Part shown: piece by piece, positions 46,901 to 57,860 of the stretch
Position numbering within the stretch: position 1 is the first letter of the stretch
Layout of the letters: each line of letters starts with the position of its first letter
From: Tubiluchus corallicola
Lineage: Eukaryota > Priapulida > Priapulimorpha > Priapulimorphida > Tubiluchidae
NCBI GenBank assembly: GCA_030141605.1
Contig: JAQGDQ010000344.1
Location: 1-64,000 of the forward strand
Length of the DNA stretch: 64,000 nucleotides
Reading direction: 5' to 3'
The notes under the pieces: model-generated
Told to the model about the DNA's origin: nothing
Databases searched by the model: none
The model's input: only the letters and a program-made list of their open reading frames with translations
Translations under genes and position numbers: made by a program

Positions 46901-48414
46901 AGAGAATCATAAGTTAGGTGAAGTGAATTAATGCTATGAGATTCTAACCATGACTGTGTTGTCTCTTCGCTATCAAATACAGTAGTGGTTTCTTTCAATT
47001 TCTAGAAAAACAAAGCATGTAAACTTTTTTCAACACAACTCAAAATTATTTATAACCTTACTATCAAGATTAATTATAATTAACAATGGGTGCAACTGTT
47101 AAATTTGTAAAATCAAGCATGATCAAAAGAGAGGAAATGAAAATTATATTTTCTTGTAATTCATCACTGCAGTTAGATTTCCTTTAAAAAATTAAATAAT
47201 TGCAGGGTTATTTTATCATTATTTTCAATTTCTAAATTCTTATTAAATAGTACTAAAGGGTAAAGCAACATTAGAGTTGACAATGAAGTACCCAGTTAAG
47301 CTTTAATGCATCACATCTTCATTTGACGTTACATTCACACCTCGGTTGCTGGACCTCGCTTTTATGGATAAAGCAAAAAATTGGACAAAGTCTAGATCCT
47401 TAAGTCTCGCATACTACGAACACAGTCCATTATTTCGCGAGCTGACTGCTAGTTGGTGGATAGTCACTTTGTTTACATTATTACATCAGTGCAACCAAGC
47501 AGCGTGTAACGACACGTGTGTAGTTTGTATGTCAGGCGGGCCTGTACTAGATGTTTTTGAGACAGTTAAGCGATTGATTCTACATTACCGTGAGTCTAAT
47601 ACACGGCGCCTACTGTATTAGCTTAGTATCAGTAAATACGGACAATCGGCAAATTCGGACCGACATGTCCCCGCTTTTGTCCGGCAAACTGAGATATGAG
47701 AGTAGTTCAATAATATTTCTGGTAATAAGAAAACAGTCAGATATGACTTAGGGTAAGCTACATGAACATGACAATGTATATGTGTAGAGGACACCATCAA
47801 GAATGTAGACAACAAGCAGTCAGTTCTGCCTCTAGGAGATTTGACTGTAGTTTCCTGCAAATTTATGAACACTGAGTGCTCAATGTTTATGCAAAAATAT
47901 AATAAAAATGTTGGTTATCTGCTACATAATTGATGCAATGCATGACCAAGCGTAATAAATGCTTGTCTACATTTGTCATCGCACTATAAACGAGTTGAAC
48001 CAGCTTGTACAAGTTTTGATATTAGATTTAACTTTTTCAATAATTCCTATTTTTAATTTTCCTAAATAAAATTCAATTTTAAAGATAAATTTTTGCTGAC
48101 TATGCAAACAAAATAGTCTAACAATATACGTATAAGCTATTTTAACACTAGCCTTTAAGATACATTTGCAAAATTTAAGTTAACAGCCAGAAACTTACCA
48201 GCAAATCTTGGGTTTGATTAACATGTGTAATGATCATGTCGCTAGTAGAATATAAGGCTCGATCTTTCCGTAAATCTGTGTATGGAGCAAGTGAAGAAGA
48301 GGAAGCAAGAAAGTGATCAGCAACAGCCAAAGCTTTTCGGGAAGTAAAGGAATTAGAAGCAGCATAATGAGAACAATTACTACGCGCCTCCATTTGCGAG
48401 CAATAAATAAACAT
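24500..48414 (-). CDS. VWA3A: VWA3A-like protein with three von Willebrand A modules, complete (20 exons)
   Basis: VWA3 proteins are poorly characterised multi-VWA proteins found mainly in animals with motile cilia; a ciliary or axonemal role is inference. Coding exons in order: 48414-48199, 47001-46877, 45356-45267, 44000-43844, 42763-42492, 41280-41155, 39709-39565, 38465-38316, 36134-36030, 34951-34776, 34146-33952, 32554-32313, 31519-31336, 31102-30964, 30517-30296, 28916-28658, 26919-26775, 26091-25947, 25491-25216, 24640-24500. They sum to 3,510 nt, exactly 1,170 codons with stop, close to human VWA3A (about 1,180 aa) and shorter than VWA3B (about 1,290). All joins are in phase. One donor, exon 8 at 38316, is a choice between gtggtg (in frame) and gtgtgg two bases away (out of frame). 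The first ATG (48414) has an upstream in-frame TGA; an alternative start is 48393. No signal peptide or membrane segment was seen. Confidence 0.85.
25550..25835 (+). repeat. Dispersed repeat pair, copy 2 (partner 6205-6510)
   Basis: Same blocks as the Miro intron copy. It begins about 60 nt from VWA exon 19. Confidence 0.75.
26330..26640 (+). mobile_element. Truncated hAT-like repeat, family Q, in the VWA intron
   Basis: It is similar to 14760-15040 (shared taacaaaaggctcaatcaa, and a terminal cgatctctgattat-like stretch ending near ggcatctccctgg). The left part is missing relative to the other two copies. It lies 135 nt downstream of VWA exon 17 in gene sense. Confidence 0.6.
26969..27322 (+). 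mobile_element. Family C MITE, 354 bp
   Basis: It starts cactcacatctcggtttgc and ends gcaaactgagatatgagtg; the left TA is intact and the right has drifted to TC. It starts 50 nt upstream of the acceptor of VWA exon 17. Confidence 0.85.
27735..28383 (-). mobile_element. Family B MITE, copy 3, inverted
   Basis: The ends are tgtgtgcttgtatagcaaaa and ggtttgcaagcacaca; the body is the inverse of copies 1, 2 and 4. Confidence 0.85.
29088..29795 (+). mobile_element. Family E MITE, 708 bp
   Basis: It starts caataagtcctcgcttcacg and ends ttaagcgaggacttacta, with terminal inversion. Relatives are at 52024-52240 and 59491-59785 in ERCC6. A TA precedes the left end. Confidence 0.8.
29959..30277 (-). 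mobile_element. Family D MITE, truncated, ending near a splice donor
   Basis: It matches the inverse of 18785-19087 (cagtaaactatgtataactc, caataataatat, ccatgtt-n-tgtgca). Similarity stops about 20 nt from the donor of VWA exon 15 (30296). Confidence 0.75.
30296..39709 (-). CDS. VWA3A: VWA3A-like exons 7-15: spacer and second VWA module
   Basis: Residues 330-848. Exon 7 is acidic and helical (DEIIALVDEIKAAK); exons 8-9 give a linker ending LYQVLAPNTYP. Exon 10 carries AWLLDGSRLYWGTITAKK, and exon 11 continues VWLLLDWSVYN, so the first MIDAS position is DWSVY instead of DxSxS. Exon 12 holds FHGGRNAMGAFR and VYLFTTGTPDQP. Exons 13-15 form a second acidic/helical spacer (SDEVNLIKQEIDKAKSFYV) and a proline- and serine-rich stretch (RPNTAPSVPKLDLPDRGR). 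The exon 10 donor lies about 5 nt from a truncated MITE. Confidence 0.82.
30587..30786 (+). repeat. Interstitial telomere-like repeat (degenerate CCCTAA)
   Basis: About 200 bp of ccctaa / cctaat / cctaac units with many variants (ctaaccctaacccaaccc, cctaatcctaaccctaaccc). It is in the VWA intron between exons 14 and 15. Confidence 0.9.
31640..31920 (+). repeat. tRNA-derived SINE-like segment
   Basis: It contains an A-box-like tagccaagtggtttcggc at its left end. Further on comes a tRNA-like block with tggccagtgcagtgg and a B-box-like gctggttctgatccc (31846-31905). It lies in the VWA intron between exons 12 and 13. The call is tentative. Confidence 0.35.
32770..32900 (-). repeat. tRNA-derived SINE-like segment
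   Basis: The minus strand has an A-box-like TAGGTAGTAGAGCATGGG and a T arm TCGGG-TTCAAAT-CTTGA that pairs with G-U wobble. Flanking gatggcgctgttgg-type sequence suggests a SINE body. It is in the VWA intron between exons 11 and 12. Confidence 0.45.
33290..33885 (+). repeat. Dispersed repeat family A, copy 2
   Basis: Collinear with 930-1540 (shared cttaattaa, atgacatcacaa, acacatctgaactgaaa, gggtccagtttt). Confidence 0.8.
34388..34771 (+). mobile_element. Family C MITE, right end lost at a splice donor
   Basis: It starts cacttatatctcggttttcc after a TA. Collinear with 13008-13427 until gaaacaac, where similarity stops about 5 nt from VWA exon 10 (34776). The inverted right terminus is missing. 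Confidence 0.8.
35143..35938. mobile_element. Foldback element with tandem-repeat arms
   Basis: The left arm (35152-35241) is six 15-bp units of the type acatttgggcacgag. The right arm (about 35854-35938) is the inverted array (gtgcccaa, cacccaagtgtctg). Between them is about 600 bp of unrelated AT-rich sequence. actaca occurs just outside both ends and may be the target duplication. Confidence 0.85.
36240..36480 (+). mobile_element. DNA-transposon remnant, partner of 6655-6895
   Basis: It shares ggcggctc, tattatcgata, and gcgtacatgtctgagataaa-type blocks, inverted, with the Miro intron copy. Confidence 0.6.
37306..38215 (+). mobile_element. TA-flanked TIR element carrying a minisatellite
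   Basis: The ends cagggtgtctcaaaagtcac and (inverted) cacggtgtctcagaagtcac pair over 20 bases, with TA on both sides. The centre is the 29-bp tandem array at 37559-37956. No transposase frame. It lies between VWA exons 9 and 8. Confidence 0.88.
37559..37956 (+). repeat. 29-bp minisatellite, about 13.7 copies
   Basis: The unit starts gtacagcgacaatgtag and continues tttttcaataag, with scattered substitutions. No unique spacers separate the units. Confidence 0.93.
38967..39300 (+). repeat. 47/49-bp tandem repeat with three-unit higher-order period
   Basis: Unit types are gttagcatttaacc... (47 bp), gttagcacatttaaccg... (49 bp) and gttagcacatttaactg...aacgatgaacatgaca (49 bp). They recur in the same order, a 145-bp higher-order repeat present about 2.3 times. 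Confidence 0.9.
40115..40633 (+). repeat. A/C/T minisatellite almost lacking G (accacctacaccac type)
   Basis: About 520 bp of degenerate units near accacctacaccacacgac (about 19-20 bp). The plus strand is C-rich and nearly free of G, so long reading frames here (histidine/threonine/proline-rich) are composition artefacts. Confidence 0.9.
41155..48414 (-). CDS. VWA3A: VWA3A-like exons 1-6: N-terminus and first VWA module
   Basis: Residues 1-329. The N-terminal exon is serine-rich. Exon 2 contains QSWLESHSINSLHLTYDSL, the short helical WLxxHGL-type motif that recurs before each module (also SHDWLEIHGL in exon 8 and WLKLNGLKSKNLII in exon 16). The first VWA begins in exon 4 with KWLLQATRKYFGVIPGSR, then LLFDMSES at residues 174-181. 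This DxSxS is a complete MIDAS signature. Exon 5 supplies ALRPCGGCNVLQALK and LVLVLGSTPDQED, and exon 6 ends LASLTGGTYHCYS, the typical end of a VWA3 module. Confidence 0.82.
41773..42420 (+). mobile_element. Family B MITE, copy 4
   Basis: The ends are tgtgtgcctgcaaaccaaaa and ttgctaagcaagcacaga; the body is collinear with copies 1 and 2. It ends 72 nt from VWA exon 5. Confidence 0.85.
42840..43250 (+). repeat. Dispersed repeat family A, copy 3 (partial)
   Basis: It shares aatgatgtcacaattgaacat, acaacactgactatgc and aatggcgaaatgtatgtaac with copies 1 and 2. Confidence 0.65.
43430..43505. repeat. CA-rich microsatellite
   Basis: Imperfect (CA)n and (catg)n tract (gcacacccacac). Confidence 0.7.
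47336..47702 (-). mobile_element. Family C MITE, inverted
   Basis: It starts cacacctcggttgctggac and ends tccggcaaactgagatatgag. Collinear with the inverse of 13008-13427. It lies between VWA exons 1 and 2. Confidence 0.8.
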
Positions 48415-50583
48415 TGATCATTTACTGCTCTACATGTGGAGTTCATATATATGTGGCAAATGAGTTTAACAGGTTGTGCAGACAGATTAATGTTCTTAAT
48501 GGATTTTTGAACAATACAACAGATCGCTTCTTGCCTAATCCCACTTTCATTTCTAGAACCTGAAACACAAAATTATATTTTTATCATGACAGATTTCCTA
48601 TCCTGTATAATATACTGTGAGACACCCATGTTTAGTAGAACACTAAGTTAGATCAGATAAATTCTATTAAATGCGTGTTTTAGTTGAAATTTTCTTAATT
48701 AAAATTTCACAATAAATGATACATTCAACAATAAAATATGTAAATTAATAAATAATTAATAAGCAATCAGGCCAATATTATGAATTCATATTAGACACGA
48801 CAAACAGGTCTTATTTGAAGCAGCATTAGCTCATCCAATGAGGCAAGCAGCTTTATTGCACAAGAGTAGTGGAAACAAAAGCGGGAAGTTGCTAGAAGTC
48901 TACTGGCATATTAACATGGAATAATAACAGTATGATGATGTAATGAGGTATCAGAGTGACAAAAACAATGGTCAAACAACTTTCTATGTACATATGTGTG
49001 TGCCAATTAATTTTGACTTATTAACTATAGTAAAAATGTGTACTGCTGATTGGTATAATGTTGTGCATTTACTAATGTAATAATTTATAGTGACTGTTAT
49101 GCTGTGGAAATAAAATATCTGGAAACTTCTTAAAAGTTACTTTTAAAATGATGTTGTTGTTAGTCTTTAATATGATAAAATTTCTGTTTAAATAACTTGC
49201 ATTTTTCAGTCAAGATGCTAAGCACAAGCTTACATTATGTAAGTATAAAGCTATTACTATTACTATTATTATACTACTACTAGCACTTAGTAGCGGTAGC
49301 ACAGTAAGTATTACTAAAAATAATGAGTATAGTAGTAACGTACATTAATAATAGATGTTAGGATATTTAATTAAAGAGAGTAATAAAAAAGAACTGGTCT
49401 TTTACACGTTTTGTGGCTTGAAGACGATAACAATATAAACCAAAAAGTAATCCCAAAAATTAAAACACAAAAAATCAAAATTAAAAATGATATATCGTCA
49501 TCATTATCGCATGCCCGTTACGTCAATTGTAGACATTGGGCAGGCAGGATTCTAAAATAGAAGAAATGATGCAAAAAAACTGAAAAACACCGGAATACCA
49601 TCATTTATTTACCTTAGTTACCAAAACAAGAGAACGCGACTGATCCGTGGCGCTACCTAGCAGTAGTTTACAGATGGTGCAATCCGCGTTACGCTATGGT
49701 AGTACCGTAGTAGTAAGGTATAAGTAATTCATAATTTTTATGTACTACAGTTTCGTAAAGTTTAGAAAGAATAATTATTGTCCTTAATTCAACCGATTTT
49801 TGCTTAGATACTTATCTTGAAGAATAGCTAAATGTCGGAATGCGTGACGACTGAAGCTGAACAGTTTGGTGCCTTTTAGTTTTATAGTTTTAAGGATAAG
49901 CCTATCTGTTTACCTCAAAGAGGTTAGTGTCTTAATGATATAGCCTATCGGTATTGGCTCTCACGTCTGTAAAAGTCTTAATTTCTGTTGTGGCAGTAAG
50001 TGGGGTAGGTTTGCGTAAAACTATGTAAAGCTTTGTATAAACTACATATAAAAATTAATGACATTATGTATTTGAGCACACAAAAGAATTGTTTATGATA
50101 ATTAATGTTATATAATAAGAATGCTAAAGTTGTCGTTGCGATAGACATATACATAGACATTTTTTATTTATCTCGTCATTGATATCATTGCGATAATGTC
50201 GTTTATAATTAAATTATTCGGAATCGGCATTTTCAAAGCCCGGAAAAATTGTTTACAATTTAAATATTGTTTTTTAAATTGTAGAAAGCCAAAAAAAAGG
50301 GAAGCTCAAAAAGGTCAAAGATTTCTGCATATAGATAATATAGTCAGTGTAGCTAGTAATTACTTTCTATCTATAATCTTATCTAGTGCCTTTATAGTGT
50401 ATAAATTTATTAATGGAGATATATATTTTTTAATAATAGGGGCCTACAGTAAGCATATTTTCATACTGTTTAACATGCAGTATTGACTGAGCATTACATT
50501 GAGAGAGAAGAATAGAACTTGACGTGGAGATTTAAACTGCCACAGCCCGTTTATCATGATTGTTTGCTGTAAAAGAAGCTAAC
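48415..50583. promoter_or_regulatory. Divergent intergenic region between the VWA gene and ERCC6
   Basis: The two start codons face away from each other across 2.17 kb, so both promoters should lie here. The interval is AT-rich, with a slightly more GC-rich, CpG-containing stretch at about 49620-49710 (gtggcgctacctagc and ccgcgttacgctatgg). No TATA box, CCAAT pair or conserved motif could be assigned. On the minus strand an acceptor-like site at about 48555 (tgtgtttcag) could mark a 5' UTR exon of the VWA gene. A short imperfect trinucleotide tract (actatt / actact) lies at 49250-49315. Confidence 0.4.
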
Positions 50584-53500
50584 ATGGAGTCACCTAAAGC
50601 GGAGGACATTAATTCTTTGGCAGCCGCGGACAGCAGAATTAGCACCGATGCTGCTGAATCAAAAGCCAGTGGCTCTCAGTCTGCAACTAGCACAAGCGCA
50701 CCTGCAGGCACTGTCACCGTAAAAAAGTTTAGCATTGACCGATCGCAAATAGCTTTAGCGAGACAATGCTCATCAGAGTTGCAAGAGCTGGAGCTGAACG
50801 TTTACAATCAAGATGATTTTGAGGAAGGTGTTATGGCTCAGCTCAACAAGGTTGTTGATGATGACGACAAGGAGAGAATCGACAGGCTGTTGGAGGTAGA
50901 ACGAAAAAATGTCTCACAGCAGTTGAGGTGAGTAAAAATTGTGAGTTGTGCTTCATGAGTCGCCTTATTATAGATCAAAAATCTTTTTTTCTTATTATAT
51001 AGATATTGAACTTATATTGTTTCCAATGCACCCATTTATCAGATACATGTTTTATTTTTCTGCAACTATTAGCAGATATTGATATATGTGATTACGTGGT
51101 ATAAATTTCTATGACTGTAAATTACTTAAAAAAGAAACATAAGTATTTCAACATAAGGTTTTAAAATAGAAATGTGTGCTTGCAAAGCAAAACATCCTGA
51201 AGTCGGCATATAAGCTTTTTTTAGTTATTCACATAACCTTAATCTCCATTTCACGAGGATCATTTTGATGCCAAGCTCAATGCTCTATGTTATTTCTAAA
51301 CTGAGATAATCAACATTGAAATTGAGGTGCAGGCTATACACTGAAAAACATAATCTTGAGAAAATCGCTATTAAAGTTAGCCATTGTTTTTTGTCACACT
51401 TCTACAAAAAAACTTAGCGACCATACAAACTGGCATTGCAAGAGTGAATTGAAGTTAAATTTAAGTCCTGTAGATGTCTCTTCCAAACAAAGATCTGGGC
51501 TTGGCAACAGAAAAAATCGCAAGCAAAATGACAGCTTTCACGAGCTTCTATCGGAGTTTGAAAATACGAGTTTTTGACAAACGCCTTACTAGTTTTTAAG
51601 GAGAAAAATTGGTAAAGAATTATAAAACAATTTCTAAACAATTTCGTGACGTTTTGGTGCAAGAACATAAAAGTCCAATATACTTAGCACTTGTTTTGTG
51701 AAAAACAAAAAAATGATATTTGACCCAATTTGATCCCTTGTAATTTGAAGCATCATAACACAGTTTTAACTATGCCAACTTGTGAAATGTTTTGGTTTGC
51801 AAGCACACAATAAGCTTGATCAGTCTAAAGTAAGTGCTCTATTCTGTAACAGTTGAATCCTTACTGTGTTTTACCTACAGGGAGCTCAGAAAAGAAATAG
51901 CTCACATTGATCAGTTTATTGCTCTGCACTCGTGCCAGTTGAAACAGCAGTCCGACAATCAAGAGGCGCTGACAAGATTGCAGACTTTAAAATGTCAAAA
52001 AGAAACTAAGGTACTTCCATATATAGTAAGCCCTTGTTTAGCGACACTAATGCTTTGCAGCAAGATGCGATGTTAAGCTGAACGTCGTTAAGCGAAGCCT
52101 AGACTTCCATAGAAAGTAATGTAAAAGAATTGATACGTTCCAGAGAAAAAATCACTGGTGCTTGCAAAAGGTGTCAAGTGATCAGTGTGTTTAAAATGAA
52201 ATGTCGCTAAAAGAGGGAGTTGTTAAGCGAGGACTTACTGTTGAATTCTTTTTTCTGAACTAGACAACATCTGAACGGGCAATGAAATGTTTGTGTGGCT
52301 GCAGGTAAATAAATTGTGCTATTATTGCTTAATTCACATTGTAATTCATTGCCTCATTGGTTAGTGGTCACTGTCTTATCTGCTGCAAATTTTAATTTCT
52401 TCTTTGTTTGAGTCAGTTTCTCATTTGCAATTTTGTTACTTCCAGACTAAAGAAATAAACACGTTAAAGGCAGCTGAGAGGATGCTGAAGAGAAAATTTG
52501 TTGATGAGAGGAGTGGAAAAACAGGTATTTAATCCTTGTTAAAATTGTTTGTGAAATGATTTGTTTATGAATGTTGTGCGAATTAAGCAGCCTTAGTTTC
52601 TTGGATGCTGTTAATTTTAAACACAGAAGACAGCACCTGATTTCCATTAGAAACTGTAGAATATATCATTGGCTGTAAAAAAAAAACAAATATCCGTTGC
52701 TTCTTCATTCCTTTAGAATTTTGATTATTGATGGCAGAGAAGGATTATAATGTTTACTCTACTTCAGAACCACGAACCACTATCTTCCACTGGTACTGGG
52801 TATACAACTCTTATTGCTTGTATCTGTATCGCATTGCTGTGCAGTAATCACATCATGCACAAACATTTTTTACCATTGTGAGCAAAATATAATTCTAGAC
52901 TGTTTTTTCATATTTGAATTATCAATATTTGGCAAATAAATGACACTACGTCAAAATGGAATTTATTGCCGACCCGTTTCGAACAAAACTGTTCCTTATC
53001 AAGGCATCTAAAACAAAGAAATTTACCAGAATTTCAAAACGACATTTAAATACAATTCGGTGGTTAATACCCAAAAGGTATATGATAGAATATTATGCTG
53101 ATAATCTAACAATTTACCTTACAAACTACTGTACGTATCTTGATTGGTATGACACTATGTAACACTCCACAAACGAATGAGCCATTTTCTCAGATTGTTA
53201 GTTGACAACATGAAATGAAATGTCTACCAACATCTGGCATCCAGTGTCTGACAAAATAAAGTCATCCTAAGATGCTCAGTGCTTACATTCTTGAAAAATA
53301 GATGCCATGTGATTACGCAGTAAATGGCAAATGTTGTACGGTATCAAGTGTATACATGGATGTTAAAAATTTTAATGATATAACAATATTGACCTATTTT
53401 TAGTATATTTTTGCGTAGCATAGTTTTTGAGAACTTCTTAAAGGCGGTGTTAGTAATACAGTTATATTTTTGCCGATAGGTAATTAGTATTAAAAGGTAC

Positions 53501-56500
53501 AAACTGACTCGTACAGATCTTCCATAATCCGAGACATTCTGATATGGCTTTTATATGAAAACTGCACAGGTAGAAACCGGCCACTAAGCGATTAATTAAT
53601 AACAAAAGCGGCGTTTGTCAGCTGCTAGGTAGCTCTTGCGGCAGCTGAGAACACTGCTGAGCTGTTGCATTATGTACGAGGGGTGACCCCCAGATGTGCA
53701 GCAGACAATAATGCAGAATATTTTCGAGTTACTAACTAAGTTTAAATTAACTTAAATTATATTAACAACAATCCGCGTCACAGCAGAAACATTCATCATT
53801 TATTAATCTCAGCATGAGTAGCATAACTTATAAAGTCGCACTAAAATCACATTAGTTAAAAAACTAATTAAATCTAATTAAAAAGTAGAACGTAATTAAA
53901 AACGTACTTAAATTACCTTGAAAATGTAAGCTAAAGCCACTGTAATTAAAATCACACTGAAGTGAATTACAACAGTATTAAATTAAAATAAAATCATACT
54001 GGAGCAAAATTATTAGTCTGGATTTACCCTAATGAATATTTCGGTTGCCTAACACAGTGTGAGGCTAAGCTGTTCAGCACCCTTGAATAGGACAAGCCTG
54101 TTCTGAAGTCACTTTGCCATGATCATTGTTAATTAGGTGTTACATATTTTCACACAATAGCAAACAATAGGGCTTTAATGCAGATTTAGTTAAAATGGTT
54201 TTCATGTAAAACCCATATGAGTTGCTGTTGTAGCTGTTTTGTTTTTGTTTGATGTATTTATCATTTGTTTTAGGTAATAAGAGCGTGGAAGCTTTGCATG
54301 AGCTGCTGGAACTAGATAAGAAACCAAAGCAAGAGACGGAGCGAGAACGCCTCATTAGGCAGGGAATAATAACTCCATTCGACAGAGAATTTTCAAAAGA
54401 ACAGGACGGAGAGTTGCCAGATGAAGTAGACTCATCTAGAGGGCTGTCATTTTCAGAAAAGAGTGATTTGAAGCGAAGTGATGGTGTAAAAGGAAATGGT
54501 GGTTTATCAGAAAAAGTAATTGATACCAGTGTTGCAGCAAATGAAGTTTTATTTAGTAAATCATTTGCTCAGTTGAATGACAAAGATTCATCAACTGCTA
54601 GTCGTAAACAGTCTGTAAGTGAAACTGATGCTGATGTCGAAACTGTAGCAGCTTTTACTACAACGTCACATTCTGAGCCAGACATAAACTCAGACTTGGT
54701 GAATCTTGTACGTCACGACGTGCAGCAGACACGTCACAGAGTGAAGCGGAAATGGAGGTCTTGGATGAAATCGGGACGACCAGAGGACGGTTTACTTTCC
54801 GGAGATGAGAAGGACGACTTGTACAGCTCTGGAGATGAATGGGAGCCAGAGAAAAAACAGCTGCGAGTGTTTGATGAATCTGAAGATGAGTACCATTCAG
54901 GTAAAGCTTGTCTGTAATGTAATTTAACAAGATTGCATTTTTTGCTTTCAGAATTATGTATAGTTGTTCGAAGTTGACAGCTGGAAAATTTGTTAGGTCA
55001 CAGGAATGATTATGCCACGTGATAATGTTGCTTTACTAATTGTAAGGCCAGCCACAAAATAAGATTGTTTTCTGTTTTACCTCATGAGCTCAAATGATGG
55101 CATTAGGAGGGAAGAAATTTTTTTTCAAAAAAATTTTAAACTTTGTGAATGATTAAAGCTGAATTATGGAATATTTAAAATCAGTTGAAATCAAAGTTTG
55201 TTTATTTCCCACTGGTTAGCAGTAATGTTTTAATTTTTTTCGATTCACATTTTTTCACACTTTGTTTTGTATTACTTAATTATAGTTTAAATATCGATTA
55301 TCGTATAATCTGCTTTTGTGCATGAACATATATTCCGATAATTATGGTATAAGCAGCAACACTGCTCGGCTGTTAATGTGCTGATTTGGCAGAAAATATG
55401 ATACTTCTTAGCCTCCAACATGATATAATCGGTATCATATGAAATGGCAACCTTTGCTGAGACTTAGCTGTAGGAAAACATGACTGCGTCCTCACTGAAA
55501 CCGAAACGATGATATTATAATAATTATTGCGTTCTTTGTTTCAAATTAAAAAATTATGCTGTTGTATATCTGCCGCAGGTAAGTATATTAACGTACAAAA
55601 AATTATAAAGTTTCCGGCCAGGTGCGCGATAAAAATATTACGCACGCGATTATATGAAAACAAGTATTTTCATTGTCGGCCTCATGTATGATATTAGACA
55701 TTTGCCAATGTGGTTACTATGATTTTGTAACAAATTTGAATCAAATCAAACTTAGATTTTCGAAGCAAAATCAAAACGAATTTTAAAATTTTGAATTCGA
55801 ATTTGTTCCAAATTTAATCTTGTTAGCAATGAAATTTTTGCGCATATTGCTTCACGCTCGTTTAGTCTTTGTTTTATTTTGGGAAATGCTTTTTTTAAGT
55901 GAGAACTTATCGGGGAAAATTTTGTTACTTTCCTTTATTTACATTATATTACTATCTTACTGATTTCTCATAAAATTTTGCATGTTTTCATATTAACTTA
56001 GGATCCTATATGGCACATATCCACTACACACAATACGAATATATTTTGAACTGTATAAGGACATTGGAAACTCAAATTCGTTGATCAGCCCTGCTGCATT
56101 ATTCAGTTTGTAATTGTATCTTGTAAGGTTTTCTCGTCCCTCCGTGACATTTTCTTTGGTATCTTCACTAACATGGCAACATAAATTATTGTTGTAGTAA
56201 TTTTTCACTAATTTGTGTTTTGCCAGTTTGACGTATGGAAGTTATACTTCATCGTGGGTAATGTGTTAGAAACGAACGTATCTCTAAAGTTTTTCTAAAG
56301 TTAAACAGCTTGTGAATTTTTTGTCTGTTTCTCATGCAGTAGTTTATTTGTGTTTTGGGAAGCCAATGCTAAACTTATTTTCCCGGTAGGGTGGACTGAT
56401 GAAGAAAGCGAGAAGGAGAAGGTACTCGTTAGCGCTCGACGCAAGAAAAAAATCGATTCGTTAACGAAGCAAGAACAAGAAAAATTTTTCCGTACTAAAG

Positions 56501-57860
56501 CAACGAAGAAAGAACCCAGTGCAAGAAGAGTGGTTGATGATGGTAGTGCTAAAGCGTATGTTAGGCGGCTTAAGTATGTATTGTTTCTAACAAAGTAAAC
56601 AAATTCTGTATACTCAAAGTACCTCAGATCAGAGATAATTTTTTGATTTAGGGTTTGGTGGGGTAATGTTGGCCATCGACTAATGCCGTCCAGGTTTTAT
56701 ACATTTAAATTATGTCATGTGACATAGAATGGCATTTTATAGAATATAGTATTTATAAAATATTAATGCAAATTCAAAGTAAATTGTTGGAAAATCTAAA
56801 TTAGACAACATTACCCTAATATACCGATCTGAGAACAGTTTTGCTGCTTGATTTTTTATTTTGTGTCACCCAACATTCTTGATGCTGCAAGCACTTAACA
56901 TAAGCCTTGCTTAATATGACTGGTTGTGCAAGACCTGTAGATTACTTAGGTTAATAGACAGAAAAAGATTCTTCATAAATAAATCATCTTTATAAAATCG
57001 TCTTGAAATTCTCTGGTGTCACCTACAAAACACTTGTAGTCTTACAGATCTTGTATTAATAATAACTCTGTATAAAACATGTAAATTTAAGCTCCCCGGA
57101 TGACCGTTTTTTGCAGCCATTTAGCAGTAAGTCATTTGAAACAAGTTCAGATAAAATTATGTAAATTTTGAAAAAATGATCGCAGTTTTCGTAGTGCACT
57201 CTTCGCTAACTAAGCAAAAGTATAAATTACTTTATCTTGTCAATAAGATTAACATGTGTTTTCTTGGTGAGTCAGTGGTGCACACTGGGATGGTGATACG
57301 GTGACGTTTTATTAGTTGGTGTGAACATTTTAAATCATTAAGAATTTTTTTTAATTACATAAGTCTTTCAGGAAGGTGATCTCAATAGTAAACATATGTA
57401 ACATAAATCTATATGGAAAGTTCTTTGGGACGTACTTTAAAGTTTCTTTTTCTGGCACTTAACTTTTTAAGATGAAATACTGAATGGTATCTTAATGCTG
57501 GGTTCAGATGTCTAAACATCACATGAAGACTATGGCTGCCCTACCATGGGTTGTTTTCCTGGCAATCACGTGTCCAGTTACGAAGTGACTAACTGGACAC
57601 TGTATTGCTTAGCTTTCTAGTCAAGAAAAGCATGCGGTATGACCACTCAGCTATTCGTTTTGGAATAAACGTTTTTACAAGGCTAAGTTGCTATACTATC
57701 TGTGTATTTTTGACATTTGCAGAGAATACAGAAGGCAAGAATTAAGTAAGAAATACGAGCAAATTGAAGGTGATCTTACTGTCGACCCGGAAGCGCAGCC
57801 GGCAGAGCAACTTGAAGGAGGCTTAAAAGTACCTGGAAAACTCTGGGTTAAGCTCTACAG
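50584..57860 (+). CDS. ERCC6: ERCC6 exons 1-6: N-terminal regulatory region
   Basis: Residues 1-501. Exon 1 contains [13 protein letters not shown] and [20 protein letters not shown], matching the conserved N-terminal leucine-rich segment of CSB, which in yeast relatives holds the ATPase in check (family knowledge). Exons 2-3 are coiled-coil-like ([10 protein letters not shown], then [14 protein letters not shown]). Exon 4 includes [16 protein letters not shown], equivalent to the ELIRxGxxTPF motif, then a serine/acid-rich linker and a basic patch RVKRKWRS. Exon 5 is lysine/arginine-rich (SARRKKK), a plausible nuclear localisation signal. Exon 6 ends [14 protein letters not shown], leading into the ATPase. 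Confidence 0.9.

Noticed and set aside
48234-48446. Second minus-strand frame overlapping VWA exon 1
   Set aside because: It does not join exon 2 in phase; the overlapping frame that does is the real coding frame.
51356-51668. Open frames on both strands in ERCC6 intron 1, and similar ones at 16982-17200
   Set aside because: They lie in family-B MITEs and are not conserved between copies.
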